Shown here: piece after piece, positions 7,475 through 16,245 of the stretch
How positions within the stretch are numbered: the first letter of the stretch is position 1
Layout: the number at the start of each line of letters is the position of its first letter
From: an uncultured Ruminococcus sp.
Lineage (GTDB): Bacteria; Bacillota; Clostridia; Oscillospirales; Acutalibacteraceae
Length of the DNA: 36,796 nt
Direction: 5' to 3'
Assembly (NCBI GenBank): GCA_902796915.1
Contig: CADBQS010000068.1
Coordinates: forward strand, 1 to 36,796
Notes under the pieces: generated by a model
Told to the model about the DNA's origin: nothing
What the model saw: the letters and a program-made list of their open reading frames with translations, nothing else
Databases searched by the model: none
Made by a program: the position numbers and the translations under genes

Positions 7475-7679
7475 TTAGACCACATATTATCCGCAATCTT
7501 CGCCAATAAGCCTTTAAGCCTAACATATCGGAATCTGGTACGTATACTTTTCTATAAGATAAACAATTTGTATTCTCATTAATTTGTATTTGCCTTCTTA
7601 TACAATAGTTTTGATAATTATACACACAATCTCTCATTATACATCCAACTTTTATGCCTTGCTTAGACAATCTTGACAC
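7458..7679 (-). CDS. Small Cys-rich DUF1540-like protein
   Basis: The product is about 73 residues with the spacing C-x4-C-x7-C (GCIMRDCVYNYQNYC) and one more Cys shortly after (ENTNC), resembling DUF1540 domains of Clostridia, whose Cys residues probably bind a metal. No function is known to me. It starts 16 bases after the pfkA stop and is probably cotranscribed. The start is ambiguous: GTG at 7677-7679 is only 2 bases from GAGG, while TTG at 7668-7670 is about 11 away. The C-terminus is also doubtful. After YVPDSDMLGLK this frame gives an odd Arg/Trp-rich tail and ends, while the frame shifted by two bases stays open to a TAA at 7399-7401 with a balanced, acidic tail. A frameshift in the gene or assembly is possible. 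Confidence 0.6.
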   Translation of the reverse strand: MSRLSKQGIKVGCIMRDCVYNYQNYCIRRQIQINENTNCLSYRKVYVPDSDMLGLKAYWRRLRIICGLKTYLN

Positions 7680-7695
7680 ATCCTCTTTTATCGTT

Positions 7696-8670
7696 TTATA
7701 TAGAAATCTTTAATGCTTCATTATATAAATTTATATCAAATTTCTTTTTAAAACTAAGAGCTTCAGAAATATCATAATCTATAAGTTTATCGTTTTTTAC
7801 AGCTATAACTTTATTTCCTTGTCCGTTATAAAGCATATTTACAGCTCTGCAACCCATTTCACTCGCAACTACTCTATCTCTTAATGTTGGAGAACCGCCT
7901 CTTTGTACGTGTCCCAATATTGTAGTACGCGATTCTATACCAGTACGTTTTTGTATTTCTGCCGTTATTTCATTTATTTTTCCTAACCCCTCAGCCGCAA
8001 TTATTATAAAATGCTTTTTCCCAATTTTCTGTGTAAACCTTATTCTTTCTATTATATCTTTGTCAAAATCATATTTAACTTCTGGTACAAGTATAGCTGT
8101 TGCTCCAACTGCTATACCAGTGTGTAATGCTATATCACCGCATCTTCTTCCCATTACTTCCACAACGCTACATCTATCGTGCGATTGTGCCGTATCTCTT
8201 ATTCTGTCAATCATTTCCATTGCTGTATTCATAGCTGTATCGAATCCAATTGTATATTCACTACATGATATATCATTATCTATCGTTCCAGGAATACCTA
8301 TGCATGGAATGCCAGCATTACTTAACGCTCTAGCACCTCTAAATGAACCATCTCCACCTATTACAATTACTCCATCTATACCAATATCCTTACAGACCTC
8401 AACAGCCTTAGCAACTCCCTGTTCTGTTCTGAATTCAGGACTTCGGGCCGTATATAGTATAGTTCCTCCACGATGTATTATATCAGAAACACTTCTTAAA
8501 TTCATTTCAAATACATCGCCATTTATCAACCCATTATATCCTCTTCTTATTCCGAGCACTCTCATTCCTTGTCCAATTCCTGCTCTTACAATAGAACGTA
8601 TTGCAGCATTCATTCCTGGAGCGTCACCGCCACTTGTTAGTACTGAAATAGTTTTACTACCCACAGTCAT
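7696..8670 (-). CDS. pfkA: ATP-dependent 6-phosphofructokinase
   Basis: The 324-residue enzyme phosphorylates fructose 6-phosphate to the 1,6-bisphosphate, the committed step of glycolysis. Family motifs are complete: TSGGDAPGMN (12-21), GYNGLINGD (44-52), GGDGS (105-109, nucleotide binding), PGTIDND with the catalytic Asp (127-133), and the MGRRCGD substrate loop. ATG at 8670 has SD-like AGAGGTG very close; GTG two codons later has better spacing, so the start may be off by two residues. It has its own promoter (8691-8719) within the 80-bp gap after dnaE. Confidence 0.97.
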   Translation of the reverse strand: MTVGSKTISVLTSGGDAPGMNAAIRSIVRAGIGQGMRVLGIRRGYNGLINGDVFEMNLRSVSDIIHRGGTILYTARSPEFRTEQGVAKAVEVCKDIGIDGVIVIGGDGSFRGARALSNAGIPCIGIPGTIDNDISCSEYTIGFDTAMNTAMEMIDRIRDTAQSHDRCSVVEVMGRRCGDIALHTGIAVGATAILVPEVKYDFDKDIIERIRFTQKIGKKHFIIIAAEGLGKINEITAEIQKRTGIESRTTILGHVQRGGSPTLRDRVVASEMGCRAVNMLYNGQGNKVIAVKNDKLIDYDISEALSFKKKFDINLYNEALKISI

Positions 8671-8690
8671 ACACCTCTGAATTATTAATA

Positions 8691-8719
8691 AGTATATCTA
8701 CTATCTTATATTATGTAAA
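8691..8719 (-). promoter_or_regulatory. Promoter of pfkA
   Basis: On the minus strand TTTACA (8714-8719), a 17-bp spacer and TATACT (8691-8696), about 20 bases before the start codon. It would let pfkA be transcribed independently of dnaE. Confidence 0.65.
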
Positions 8720-8750
8720 TCCATAAAAAATTATAAATATATTAAAAAGG

Positions 8751-11700
8751 CTAATTTTTTACAATTACATTCTTTTCTCCTATCCGAAACTTTAATTCCT
8801 TTACTAAAACATCATTCAAATCAATCCACATGTTTTTAGGAGCTAAATTTAAAGATTTATTATCTTCAAAAAAGAAATATACAGGTGTGCTTCCTTCAAA
8901 AATGCTAAGAAGTAATTTTACTGTTTTATAATCATTACAATCCTTATTTTTTACTTTAATATATAGACCGTTGCGATTACTATTTTCAGAAGATTCATTA
9001 GATAAATTAGAAATTTCAGGGTTGGAAATTCTTTGGCATATAATACGTATATTCCCTTCATCTTCAGATTTTATAATACCATAAATTCTAACAACATTAC
9101 CTTCTCTAATATAATTTGAATATTCAGACAATATTCCAGGAAATACAACTATTTCCATTGTTGAAGTTAAATCTTCAATTCTTATAAATGCCATATTAGA
9201 ATTATTTTTCGTAGTTTTTATTAACACAGAAGATATTACGCCTATAATTTCTATTTTTTTACCGTCAACATATTTTGAATCATATTCACGGTTTATTATA
9301 TTCCCTATTTGGTCGATATTATTACTTTCTATAATATCCCTATATTTTAAAACAGGGTGACTTGATATATACATTCTAACAACATCTTTTTCCATTGCCA
9401 TAAGCTGCTCTGTGGTAAATTCTTCTACGTTTGGGAATTCTATACCATAATTACTATTAGCTGAATTATCAAAAAATCCTATTTGCCCTTCTAAATTACG
9501 TTTTTTATTTGACGATAAATCATTTAAAACATCGTCAATAACACTAAGCATTTGCCTACGATTTGCTCCTAAACCATCTAATGCTCCACTTTTAACCATA
9601 TTCTCAAGAATACGTTTATTTAAATCCTTTCCAAAGGTTCTTTTACAAAAATCATAGAATGAAGTAAATTTACCATTTATTTTTCTCTCTTTAATTAAAT
9701 TAGCAATTAAATTATCAGATAAACCTTTTATAGCACTTAATCCAAATCTTATTCCATCTTTAGACACTGTAAATTTGTCTTCACTTTCGTTTACGCTCGG
9801 AGATAATATTTTTATCCCCATACGTCTGCATTGAGAAATATATCCAACCAATTTATCGTTAAAATTTAATACGCTCGTAAGTAATGCAGCCATATATTCC
9901 TTTGGATACTTATTTTTAAGCCAAGCCGTCTGATAAGATATTATTGCATAAGCCGCAGCATGAGATTTATTAAAGGCATAAGCAGCAAAACTTTGCATTT
10001 GAGAATATATATCATTTGCTATATCTTCACTAATTCCTCTTCTTATACACCCTTCAACTAAAATATTACCAGTTTCATCCTTTAATCCATGCATAAATAT
10101 GTCTTTTTCTTTATTCATTACATCTGCTTTCTTTTTAGCCATTGCTCTTCTTACTATATCTGCTCTTCCTAATGAATACCCTGCTAATTCTCTGAATATT
10201 TGCATTACTTGCTCTTGGTATATTATACATCCATACGTAACATTGAGTATTTTAGAAAGCTTGGGATGCTTATAAACTATTTTATCTGGATTGTGTCTAT
10301 TTTGAATATATAAAGGTATAGAATCCATAGGGCCCGGCCTATGGAGCGATATAACAGCAATTAAATCCTCTATACTTTCTGGTTTTAATTGAGATAAAAC
10401 ATTTTTCATACCTGCGGATTCAAATTGAAATACGCCATCTGTATCAGCCCTTGAAAACATCTCTAATACATCTTTATTGTTTTCGTCTATATCTTCTATA
10501 TTAAAATTCAGCTTAATTGTTCTTATCATTTTAATAGTATCACTTATTACAGTAAGTGTTCTTAATCCCAAAAAATCCATCTTGAGTAGTCCAAGTTCTT
10601 CTAAAGTAGTCATTGTATATTGAGTAACAATAGCCTCATCGTTTTTAGCTAAAGGTACGTAATCATTAACTGGTTTATCGGTTATAACAACTCCTGCAGC
10701 GTGCGTTGATGAATGTCTTGGCATACCTTCAAGCTTTCTGGCCATATCTATAAATTCACGTATTTTATTATCTGTATCGTATATACTTTTAAGTTCAGCA
10801 GAAATTTTGAGTGCTTTTTCTATTGTCATTCCTATCTCTATAGGAATTAATTTAGAAATTTTATCAGTAATAGAATAAGGTATTGCCATAGCTCTTCCAA
10901 CATCTTTTATAGCCGCACGTGCAGCCAATGTACCAAATGTAACTATTTGAGAAACACGGTCTGCACCGTATTTCTCAATTACATAGTTTATTACTTCTTG
11001 GCGTCTTTCATAGCAAAAATCTATGTCGAAATCCGGCATGCTTACTCTCTCGGGATTAAGGAATCTTTCGAATATAAGATTATATTTAATAGGATCTATA
11101 TTAGTTATACCTATACAGTATGCAGCAATACTTCCGGCTCCAGAGCCTCTTCCCGGTCCAACAGGTATGTTAACAGATTTAGCATAATTTACAAAGTCTT
11201 GAACTATAAGGTAATAATCAACATAACCCATCTTATTTATCATATCAAGCTCATATTCAAGTCTATCTATTAATTCCTTTTTAGGATCATTACCATAATG
11301 CAGATATAAACCCTCGTAACATTTATTTTTAAAATATTCAAAATGACTTTGATTATTAGGAACGTCGAACCTAGGTAATTTCGTATTACCAAACTCTATT
11401 TCTAAATTACACATATCTGCAATTTTACCTGTATTATAAACAGCTTCAGGGCAATCCGAAAACATATCTAGCATTTCTTGTTCTGATTTAACGTAAAATT
11501 GGTCTGATGAAAATTCCATAGAATTTTCGTCTTCTATTGTATGATTAGTTTGTATACATAAAAGTATCTTATGCATATATGAATCATCATGATTTATATA
11601 ATGGCAATCATTAGTAGCAACAATAGGTATTCCGGTTTCTTTAGAAATCCTTAAAATACCTTGCTTGACCTTTTTTTGCTCACTTATTCCATGGTCTTGT

Positions 11701-12224
11701 ATTTCTAAATAGAAATTGTCTTTACCAAAAATATCTTGATATTCTAGAGCACAATTTTTAGCAAATTCATAATCATTTATCGTCAACGCTCTAGGAATTT
11801 CTCCTGCTAAGCATGCAGAAAGAGCAATTAATCCATCACTGTACTTTCTCAAAAGTTCTTTATCAACTCTAGGTTTACCATAAAATCCTGATATCCATGC
11901 TTCAGAAACTATTTTAGATAAATTTTGATATCCTTTTATATCCTTACATAACAATACAAGATGATAACTTTGCCTATCTAATTCCCAAACCTTGTCAAAC
12001 CGTGTTCTACAAGCAACATAAACCTCACATCCTATAATAGGTTTTATTCCTTGCTTGATTGCCTCTTTATAAAATTCAATAGCTCCGTACATTACTCCGT
12101 GGTCAGTAATAGCAATAGATTTTTGTCCCATATCCTTAACTGTTTTAATTAAGTCCTTTATCCTGCAAGCTCCGTCTAAAAGGCTATATTCACTATGAAC
12201 ATGAAGATGAGTAAAATTTGCCAT
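8751..12224 (-). CDS. dnaE: DNA polymerase III alpha subunit, DnaE type
   Basis: The 1157-residue protein is a C-family replicative polymerase. It starts with a PHP domain (HLHVHSEYSLLDG, 6-18; DHGVMYG, 41-47). The palm catalytic pair is at Asp398 and Asp400 in PDFDID. The fingers contain GPGRGSGAGS (357-366). A helix-hairpin-helix region and an OB-fold domain (around IIGVISSVLIKTTKNN...FIRIEDLTS) occupy the C-terminal third. No exonuclease insertion is present, so it is DnaE and not PolC. AAAGGA lies about 10 bases before the ATG. It follows ackA by 21 bases. Length is normal for the family and no frameshift was seen. Confidence 0.98.
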   Translation of the reverse strand: MANFTHLHVHSEYSLLDGACRIKDLIKTVKDMGQKSIAITDHGVMYGAIEFYKEAIKQGIKPIIGCEVYVACRTRFDKVWELDRQSYHLVLLCKDIKGYQNLSKIVSEAWISGFYGKPRVDKELLRKYSDGLIALSACLAGEIPRALTINDYEFAKNCALEYQDIFGKDNFYLEIQDHGISEQKKVKQGILRISKETGIPIVATNDCHYINHDDSYMHKILLCIQTNHTIEDENSMEFSSDQFYVKSEQEMLDMFSDCPEAVYNTGKIADMCNLEIEFGNTKLPRFDVPNNQSHFEYFKNKCYEGLYLHYGNDPKKELIDRLEYELDMINKMGYVDYYLIVQDFVNYAKSVNIPVGPGRGSGAGSIAAYCIGITNIDPIKYNLIFERFLNPERVSMPDFDIDFCYERRQEVINYVIEKYGADRVSQIVTFGTLAARAAIKDVGRAMAIPYSITDKISKLIPIEIGMTIEKALKISAELKSIYDTDNKIREFIDMARKLEGMPRHSSTHAAGVVITDKPVNDYVPLAKNDEAIVTQYTMTTLEELGLLKMDFLGLRTLTVISDTIKMIRTIKLNFNIEDIDENNKDVLEMFSRADTDGVFQFESAGMKNVLSQLKPESIEDLIAVISLHRPGPMDSIPLYIQNRHNPDKIVYKHPKLSKILNVTYGCIIYQEQVMQIFRELAGYSLGRADIVRRAMAKKKADVMNKEKDIFMHGLKDETGNILVEGCIRRGISEDIANDIYSQMQSFAAYAFNKSHAAAYAIISYQTAWLKNKYPKEYMAALLTSVLNFNDKLVGYISQCRRMGIKILSPSVNESEDKFTVSKDGIRFGLSAIKGLSDNLIANLIKERKINGKFTSFYDFCKRTFGKDLNKRILENMVKSGALDGLGANRRQMLSVIDDVLNDLSSNKKRNLEGQIGFFDNSANSNYGIEFPNVEEFTTEQLMAMEKDVVRMYISSHPVLKYRDIIESNNIDQIGNIINREYDSKYVDGKKIEIIGVISSVLIKTTKNNSNMAFIRIEDLTSTMEIVVFPGILSEYSNYIREGNVVRIYGIIKSEDEGNIRIICQRISNPEISNLSNESSENSNRNGLYIKVKNKDCNDYKTVKLLLSIFEGSTPVYFFFEDNKSLNLAPKNMWIDLNDVLVKELKFRIGEKNVIVKN

Positions 12225-12245
12225 TTTTTCACATTCCTTTTTATG

Positions 12246-13445
12246 TTATTTCTCTAACAATTTTTTTGTATCTCTAGCAATAACAAGTTCTTCATTCGTA
12301 GGAATTACATATACAGAAATTTTTGAACTATCTTTAGATATTTTTCCTTCTTTACCAAGAACTGTATTTCTATTTATGTCTTTGTCTATTTCTAGTCCCA
12401 AAAACGCAAGGTTTTCGCATACAGCTTCTCTGTGCGGCCATTGATTTTCTCCTACTCCGGCTGTAAATACAATTGCATCGCAACCTTGTAAGGCCGCAAT
12501 ATAACTACCTATTATTTTAGTCATTTGATATCTTAACATTTCGTGAGCTAATATTGCTCTTTGATTTCCTTCGTTTGCAGCCTTAATAACTTCCCTGTCG
12601 TCATTCGATATTCCAGAAATACCTAATAATCCTGATTTTTTATTCATTATATCATCTATTTCTGAAAAAGATAAGTTTTCCTTTTCTGCAATATATGTCA
12701 CAACAGATGGATCTATTGTACCGCAACGTGTCCCCATCATTATTCCGTCAAGTGGAGTAAGTCCCATACTTGTGTCTAATACCTTTCCACCATTTATTGC
12801 CGTTATAGAGGAACCGTTTCCAATATGGCACGTAATTATTTTTAAGGACTCTATATCTTTACCCATTAATTCTGCACATCTTTTACTTACATATCTATGC
12901 GATGTACCATGAAATCCATATCTTCTTATATTATACTTTTCATAATATTCATAAGGCAATGCAAACATATAAGCTTTTGGAGGCATTGTGGAATGGAATG
13001 AAGTATCGAATACAGCAACTTGAGTAACGTTTAAAACTTCTTTACACGCGAGTATTCCATGAAGATGAGCAGCATTGTGAAGAGGAGCCAACGGAATCAA
13101 ACTTTCAATTTTGCTTATTACATCATCGTCAATTATAACTGAGTCCTTAAATAGGCTTCCGCCTTGGACAATTCTATGTCCAACTGCAGATATTTCACTT
13201 AAATCATCTAATACTCCATATTCCTTATTGATTAATATATTTTTCACTTCAACAAATGCTTCTTTATGATTACTCATATTAATAAGCTTTTCAAATTCTC
13301 TACCGTCAAATGTTTTATGCTTAAAATTGCTATTTGTTTCTCCTATTTTTTCGCAAAGTCCCTTGGCTAATACTTTTTCATTATTCATATCAATTAATTG
13401 ATATTTTAGGGAAGAACTGCCTGAATTAATTACAAGTATTTTCAT
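12246..13445 (-). CDS. ackA: Acetate kinase
   Basis: The enzyme converts acetyl phosphate and ADP to acetate and ATP, a substrate-level phosphorylation step in fermentation. From the ATG at 13445 it is 399 residues, the usual family length. Motifs: MKILVINSGSSSLKYQL at the N-terminus, FDTSFHSTMP, YGFHGTSH, HIGNGSSI and FTAGVGEN near the C-terminus. An upstream TTG would add six residues that are not part of the family. The ribosome binding site is weak (GAAAGTTGGT). The usual partner pta is not adjacent; the upstream neighbour is an HD-domain protein 56 bases away. Confidence 0.97.
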   Translation of the reverse strand: MKILVINSGSSSLKYQLIDMNNEKVLAKGLCEKIGETNSNFKHKTFDGREFEKLINMSNHKEAFVEVKNILINKEYGVLDDLSEISAVGHRIVQGGSLFKDSVIIDDDVISKIESLIPLAPLHNAAHLHGILACKEVLNVTQVAVFDTSFHSTMPPKAYMFALPYEYYEKYNIRRYGFHGTSHRYVSKRCAELMGKDIESLKIITCHIGNGSSITAINGGKVLDTSMGLTPLDGIMMGTRCGTIDPSVVTYIAEKENLSFSEIDDIMNKKSGLLGISGISNDDREVIKAANEGNQRAILAHEMLRYQMTKIIGSYIAALQGCDAIVFTAGVGENQWPHREAVCENLAFLGLEIDKDINRNTVLGKEGKISKDSSKISVYVIPTNEELVIARDTKKLLEK

Positions 13446-13501
13446 AAATTTACCAACTTTCAATTTTATATTAACTTATTTAGAATTTATCTTTGTATAA
13501 T

Positions 13502-14068
13502 TTATGCACGTTTTTCTCTAAGATATGTAGATTCTAAATCTGCCAGATGCATTTTTACTGCCAAAGGAAATTTATCAAAAGCTATACCTATTGAAAAGCT
13601 ACCAGCCTTAACTGAATCATCAAATCCGCCCATATGCCACCTAATTGCCATTGCTTCGTAAGTCTTTAATCTTATAAACCTCTCTATTAAAAATACAGAT
13701 TTTTCCCCATGACCAAAAGGAAATGAATCTTCAACTTTATAAAAAGGTTGTTGTACCCAAACACCAGCTTCATTTTTTACATTTTTCATTCCAGTTTTAT
13801 AAAACTGGGTTTTACATATATCATGAAGTAGAGCACATATAGTAAAACTTTCCTTACTATCATTTTGTTCATCGAAATGCTTTTCCATTAATATTTCATA
13901 TACACTCAAACAATGCATAACTAGACCACATTCACAAGCATAGTGATATTGCGTACTAGCCGGAGCTGTAAAAAAATCAGTATTCTGTAACCAATTAAGT
14001 AGTTCCTGAGAACCGTGTCTTGTAATATTTTCATTATAAATCTTTATAAAATCTTCTTTATACCCCAA
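13502..14068 (-). CDS. HD-domain hydrolase, unknown substrate
   Basis: This 188-residue protein has an HD-type metal-dependent phosphohydrolase core: a conserved His in the MHCLSVYEIL helix (His52), the HD pair in ALLHDICK (82-83), later GHGEKS, RWHMGG, and an Asp in HLADLES near the C-terminus. Similar small HD proteins are common in Clostridia and some phages; I cannot assign a substrate. Translation starts at TTG (14066-14068), 8 bases after GGAGG. It is first in the series with ackA, dnaE and pfkA, and has a clear promoter at 14102-14130. Confidence 0.85.
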   Translation of the reverse strand: MGYKEDFIKIYNENITRHGSQELLNWLQNTDFFTAPASTQYHYACECGLVMHCLSVYEILMEKHFDEQNDSKESFTICALLHDICKTQFYKTGMKNVKNEAGVWVQQPFYKVEDSFPFGHGEKSVFLIERFIRLKTYEAMAIRWHMGGFDDSVKAGSFSIGIAFDKFPLAVKMHLADLESTYLREKRA

Positions 14069-14101
14069 ATCTAAATACCTCCGATTTCATTAATCAAGTA
14101 T

Positions 14102-14130
14102 ATTATAATACATAAACAAAATCGTGTAAA
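14102..14130 (-). promoter_or_regulatory. Promoter of the HD-domain gene / ackA / dnaE series
   Basis: On the minus strand TTTACA (14125-14130), 17-bp spacer, perfect TATAAT (14102-14107). It lies in the gap after the unknown coiled-coil gene and would drive the HD gene and probably ackA and dnaE. Confidence 0.7.
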
Positions 14131-14147
14131 TAAGACTATTCAGATAA

Positions 14148-15254
14148 TCAAGTTTTCGGTATGTTATCAAGATTAAAAATTGATTCCATTTCACAGTCGC
14201 TAGGACATTTTAGACTTTTCAAAATTCTAGACGTTTCTAACTTCATTTTGTTTGCAGTAAATGATAAAAAGTTAACGGTTTTTTTCTTTTCTTTAAAATA
14301 TCGTCCCCCCATTTCGTTGCTTAATTCACATAATTTTTTGGCTTTAGTAATGTAACCACCATAGTAAGTTTTTAACAGCATTTCATTAGCCCCAATTTCT
14401 AGACGAATTCCTCTTAATTTCGCTTTGAGGTCGTTTGAATTTTTATTTAATGTTGTTTTTAATTCATTATAAGCTTGTAGCAAATTGTTCTTGCTATTTT
14501 GTTTGACATCTATGCATTTTTGTATTTCAGCTATGTTATTAGTCTTTTTTTCAATTTCACGTTCATTTTGATTTATTTTACGAGCACCATCAAGAACTTT
14601 TTTAAGTTTATCGCCTTGATTTCCCGTGCTATTATTGTTGAACTCGTTGCAAGCTTCATTTATATCATTTTCAATATTTTTTATACCATCCATTAGCTCA
14701 AAAATTTGTTCACTTTCTAGATTTTTTTTACAATTTAAATGTGAAATAGCGCCATTCAATTCACGAATTTTAAGTTTAAGGTTCATAATAGAAAGTTCAA
14801 CAGCTTTATTTTCTTTATTATTAATATTGTAATCCATATATTTTTTAGCTAGATTATGATACTTGTTAACCGCTTGGTCAATTTTTTCATATGTATCGTG
14901 ACAATAACCGTACACATCATAAATAGCTTTTTTAGATTCTTCTTCAAATTTTTCCGAGTTATCCTTTAAGTTACGTATAGCATAATCGACTTTTCTTTCT
15001 TGGTAATAATACACCAAAAAATCTGTCATTGAAGAAAATAAACTGATTTCTTCTTTTGTTGTCCAAGAATCTCTAAGAAGTCTTAAAACACCATCTTTAC
15101 CAAAAAGCACTTTCAAAATCGTGGGGGACACCTCAACGTTTTCTTTCCCTTTGCCATTTTGCAAAAGGCCATATTTTTCTAAAAGTTTTTTAGCCTTATC
15201 CGCATTTGTGTGGTACCATTTACTTTCAATTTTGTTCGTTTGATTGTTTCCCAT
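14148..15254 (-). CDS. Unknown helical, coiled-coil-rich protein (368 residues)
   Basis: I do not recognise this protein. There is no signal peptide or membrane segment, so as read it is cytoplasmic unless exported by a nonclassical route. Residues 1-75 look globular (VSPTILKVLFGKDGVLRLLRDSW). Most of 95-310 is rich in Lys, Glu, Asn and Leu with heptad-like spacing, predicting long helices or coiled coil, and the C-terminal part has a few Cys (LKCPSDCEM). Expression signals are strong: GAGGTGAT lies 3 bases before ATG, and there is a good promoter (15288-15316). It is transcribed away from the SpoIIQ-like gene. It shows no obvious similarity by eye to the other orphans at 16302 and 35879, though all three are Lys/Asn-rich and helical. 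Confidence 0.8.
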   Translation of the reverse strand: MGNNQTNKIESKWYHTNADKAKKLLEKYGLLQNGKGKENVEVSPTILKVLFGKDGVLRLLRDSWTTKEEISLFSSMTDFLVYYYQERKVDYAIRNLKDNSEKFEEESKKAIYDVYGYCHDTYEKIDQAVNKYHNLAKKYMDYNINNKENKAVELSIMNLKLKIRELNGAISHLNCKKNLESEQIFELMDGIKNIENDINEACNEFNNNSTGNQGDKLKKVLDGARKINQNEREIEKKTNNIAEIQKCIDVKQNSKNNLLQAYNELKTTLNKNSNDLKAKLRGIRLEIGANEMLLKTYYGGYITKAKKLCELSNEMGGRYFKEKKKTVNFLSFTANKMKLETSRILKSLKCPSDCEMESIFNLDNIPKT

Positions 15255-15287
15255 AAAATCACCTCATAATTAGTATTTACATCAAGC

Positions 15288-15316
15288 ATTATATCAAGAA
15301 TTATATAAAATTTCAA
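15288..15316 (-). promoter_or_regulatory. Promoter of the 14148-15254 orphan
   Basis: On the minus strand TTGAAA (15311-15316), 17-bp spacer, perfect TATAAT (15288-15293). A run of 14 A (minus strand) begins 3 bases upstream of the -35 hexamer, where it could act as an UP-element-like A tract. Confidence 0.75.
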
Positions 15317-15319
15317 GTG

Positions 15320-15333
15320 TTTTTTTTTTTTTT
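15320..15333. repeat. T14 homopolymer tract in a divergent intergenic region
   Basis: Fourteen consecutive T (plus strand) lie between the divergent promoters of the coiled-coil orphan and the SpoIIQ-like gene. Runs of this length are prone to slippage. An equally long run sits in the promoter of the 35879-36619 orphan. Confidence 0.9.
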
Positions 15334-15373
15334 GTGCAATATTTTTGGTATTGGATATTTAAAATTAATCACT

Positions 15374-15402
15374 GTATATAAATAAAATACTTGCCAATAA
15401 TA
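15374..15402 (+). promoter_or_regulatory. Possible sporulation (sigma-F-like) promoter of the SpoIIQ-like gene
   Basis: GTATA (15374-15378) and GCCAATAATA (15393-15402) resemble the sigma-F elements GYATA and GGNNANAHTR, with one mismatch in the -10 and a 14-bp spacer that is shorter than normal. No good vegetative promoter is seen at this position. This is a weak match. Confidence 0.3.
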
Positions 15403-15421
15403 TCTATGGAGGTGCATTGCT

Positions 15422-16186
15422 ATGAACGTAAAAAACCAAAAATCTAAAGATAACATGCCGAAAGGAAAAGGATTTTATATTTCTTTAGCTATATGCTTGA
15501 CAGCTGTAACGGCTGCGGGTTGGTCTACTTATCGTGGAGTAAAGGAATTTAATAAGCCGCCCAAGAGCCACATCGCAAGAAAAGATATAGACCACATATC
15601 TACACCCGAAATTAAATCTTCACAAGAAGGAAACACAGTTAGCAGCATACTAGAAAACGAACCGATGCAAGACAATAAAGTAAAAGAGTCTAAAAGCACT
15701 AATACTCTTAAATCGAATTCAAAAGAAAACGAGTTACAAGAAATTCAATCTGTTTCATCAGACCAAGTTGATACTTTAATTGTATATCCTACCAATAAAA
15801 CTATTATAAAGGAATTTAGTGATGGTAAACCCGTATACTCAAAAACTCTCGGTGATTGGAGAGTACATGACGGTACAGATTTCAAAGCTGAAAAAGGAAG
15901 CATTGTAAAATCGATTGCAAGTGGTACTGTAAAAGATGTATATAATGATCCTTCACTAGGTACAACGATTGCAATCGAACATAACGCAGAATTTATTGCT
16001 TACTATTCAGGTTTAGGAAATACAACATTAGTAAATAAAGGTGATAAAGTTAAATCTGGACAAGACATAGGTTCTATTAATACTGTTCCTATTGAAATTG
16101 CTGATGAATCACACTTACATTTTATGATAGAGAAAAATGGGAAATTTATCGACCCTATATTAATATTAGAGCAAGATGCAGATTAA
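15422..16186 (+). CDS. Membrane-anchored M23 (LytM) peptidase domain protein, SpoIIQ-like
   Basis: The 254-residue protein has an N-terminal membrane segment (about 17-36, GFYISLAICLTAVTAAGWSTY), a polar linker (40-115) and a LytM domain (about 118-250) outside the membrane. The zinc ligands of active M23 enzymes are all present: His149 and Asp153 in HDGTD, and His231 and His233 in HLHF. The membrane segment, and the TLGDWRVHDGTD stretch, resemble clostridial SpoIIQ, which forms the forespore side of the SpoIIQ-SpoIIIAH channel during engulfment. A cell-wall endopeptidase with another role is the alternative. Start ATG has GGAGGT 8 bases upstream. No other sporulation gene is in the window, so the SpoIIQ role is inferred. 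Confidence 0.8.
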   Translation: MNVKNQKSKDNMPKGKGFYISLAICLTAVTAAGWSTYRGVKEFNKPPKSHIARKDIDHISTPEIKSSQEGNTVSSILENEPMQDNKVKESKSTNTLKSNSKENELQEIQSVSSDQVDTLIVYPTNKTIIKEFSDGKPVYSKTLGDWRVHDGTDFKAEKGSIVKSIASGTVKDVYNDPSLGTTIAIEHNAEFIAYYSGLGNTTLVNKGDKVKSGQDIGSINTVPIEIADESHLHFMIEKNGKFIDPILILEQDAD

Positions 16187-16224
16187 AAATTATAAACTCC
16201 TTAAAAAAGGAGTTTATAATTTTT
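16185..16224 (+). terminator. Strong terminator after the SpoIIQ-like gene
   Basis: A perfect 18-bp stem (AAAAATTATAAACTCCTT and its complement, 16185-16202 / 16207-16224) with a 4-nt loop, its 3' arm ending in a run of five T. It overlaps the stop codon (16184-16186). Confidence 0.85.
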
Positions 16225-16245
16225 AATGATTTTTATCAAAAAAAC

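Noticed and set aside
8060..8680. A 206-residue plus-strand open frame opposite pfkA
   Set aside because: It is the antisense shadow of a fully recognised pfkA; no ribosome binding site or family features.
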